From contig NZ_ALKN02000013.1 in NCBI RefSeq assembly GCF_000293865.2, positions 1 through 64,000 of the forward strand: a DNA stretch of 64,000 bases, read 5' to 3'. Shown here one piece after another: positions 63,776-64,000 of this stretch (positions within the stretch are counted from its first letter, which is position 1; each line of letters begins with the position of its first letter). The DNA comes from Limnohabitans sp. Rim28. Lineage in GTDB: Bacteria; Pseudomonadota; Gammaproteobacteria; Burkholderiales; Burkholderiaceae_C. The notes beneath the pieces are model-generated. The model was not told the DNA's origin and ran no database searches. It saw only the letters and a list, made by a program, of their open reading frames with translations. Made by a program: the position numbers and the translations under genes.

Positions 63776-64000
63776 TTACATGGCCCAGCCCATGCTGCGG
63801 TGGATGCGCCAAGAGATGCCCGCGCCCAACCAAATGGCGATCAGCGTGAGCCAAGCGGTGACCGAGAAAATGGAACCCCCGGTCAAGCCAGCGCCCACGG
63901 TGCAGCCGCCCGCCAAGACGGCTCCAAAACCCATGAGGACAGCGCCTGTCAAGTAATGACCGAGTTTGTTCTCGGTTTTGAAGCCTTCAAATTTGAATTC
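63776..64000 (-). CDS. YeeE/YedE-family sulfur-compound transporter, C-terminal part
   Basis: Only the last 74 codons are in the window; the 5' part lies beyond 64000. The reading frame shows GHYLTGAVLMGFGAVLAGGCTVGAGLTGGS, in segments, and the membrane segment FSVTAWLTLIAIWLGAGI, ending MGWAM. GGCTVGAGLTGGS with its Cys is the signature of YeeE-type thiosulfate/sulfur transporters. Encoded opposite the fcc operon, so it likely belongs to the same sulfur metabolism. Confidence 0.87.
   Translation of the reverse strand, partial: EFKFEGFKTENKLGHYLTGAVLMGFGAVLAGGCTVGAGLTGGSIFSVTAWLTLIAIWLGAGISWRIHRSMGWAM

Overview
The window looks like a chromosomal segment of a betaproteobacterium of the Comamonadaceae/Burkholderiales type. 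The pointers are moderately high GC, dense short-spaced operons with many ATGA start/stop overlaps, a Lys/Ala-rich histone-H1-like gene next to nrdB-nrdA, the dusB-fis-purH and ruvX-pyrR-pyrB-pyrX blocks, and six Bug-type periplasmic receptors, a family expanded in this group. A Limnohabitans- or Rhodoferax-like freshwater bacterium would fit, but that is inference. I saw no phage, transposon, CRISPR or rRNA operon.

Layout. Positions 1-4650: histone-like protein and class Ia ribonucleotide reductase (nrdA, nrdB) behind a promoter covered by two NrdR boxes. 4900-9970: ampD, a cytochrome c assembly protein, ffh, a gamma-glutamylcyclotransferase-like gene and miaB. 10000-16000: a catabolic island with an acyl-CoA ligase, a Bug receptor, an aconitase-type hydratase in two subunits and an isocitrate-lyase-family lyase, the last four translationally coupled. 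16000-22260: a methyltransferase-like protein, GST, carboxymuconolactone-decarboxylase-like protein, Bug receptor, MFS exporter, asparaginase and a fumarylacetoacetase/hydratase-family enzyme. 22340-22460: tRNA with CAU anticodon and a strong terminator. 22500-31790: FtsX-type permease with an in-frame 9-bp tandem repeat, truncated haemoglobin, Smr protein, M61 peptidase, DUF3429, dsbC, UbiH-type hydroxylase and ychF.

31800-40720 is a second catabolic island: a GntR regulator facing a CoA-transferase, a crotonase-fold protein without its usual catalytic glutamates, an oxidoreductase, a class II aldolase, a 2-hydroxyacid dehydrogenase and three Bug receptors. 40740-45600: YqaA, dusB-fis-purH and rhlE. 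45630-49480: a small DUF protein, a FAD aromatic hydroxylase, a Bug receptor and a MarR regulator; a near-palindromic motif shared by two promoters ties these three together. 49500-58150: hemL, thiD-like kinase, rubredoxin, photolyase, then yqgE-ruvX-pyrR-pyrB-pyrX-acyltransferase. 58180-61020: divergent iron-type ABC ATPase and permease. 61220-64000: sulfur module with an ArsR regulator, DsrE-like protein, cytochrome c, FccB and the end of a YeeE transporter.

The most interesting parts are the receptor-hydratase-lyase cassette (12323-15982), which suggests an undescribed route for a substituted C4/C5 dicarboxylate; the MarR operator pair (46175 and 48442); the GntR palindrome (32596-32625); and the symmetric, apparently leaderless divergent promoter at 59351-59384. 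All function statements are from reading motifs and context only; no database search was run.
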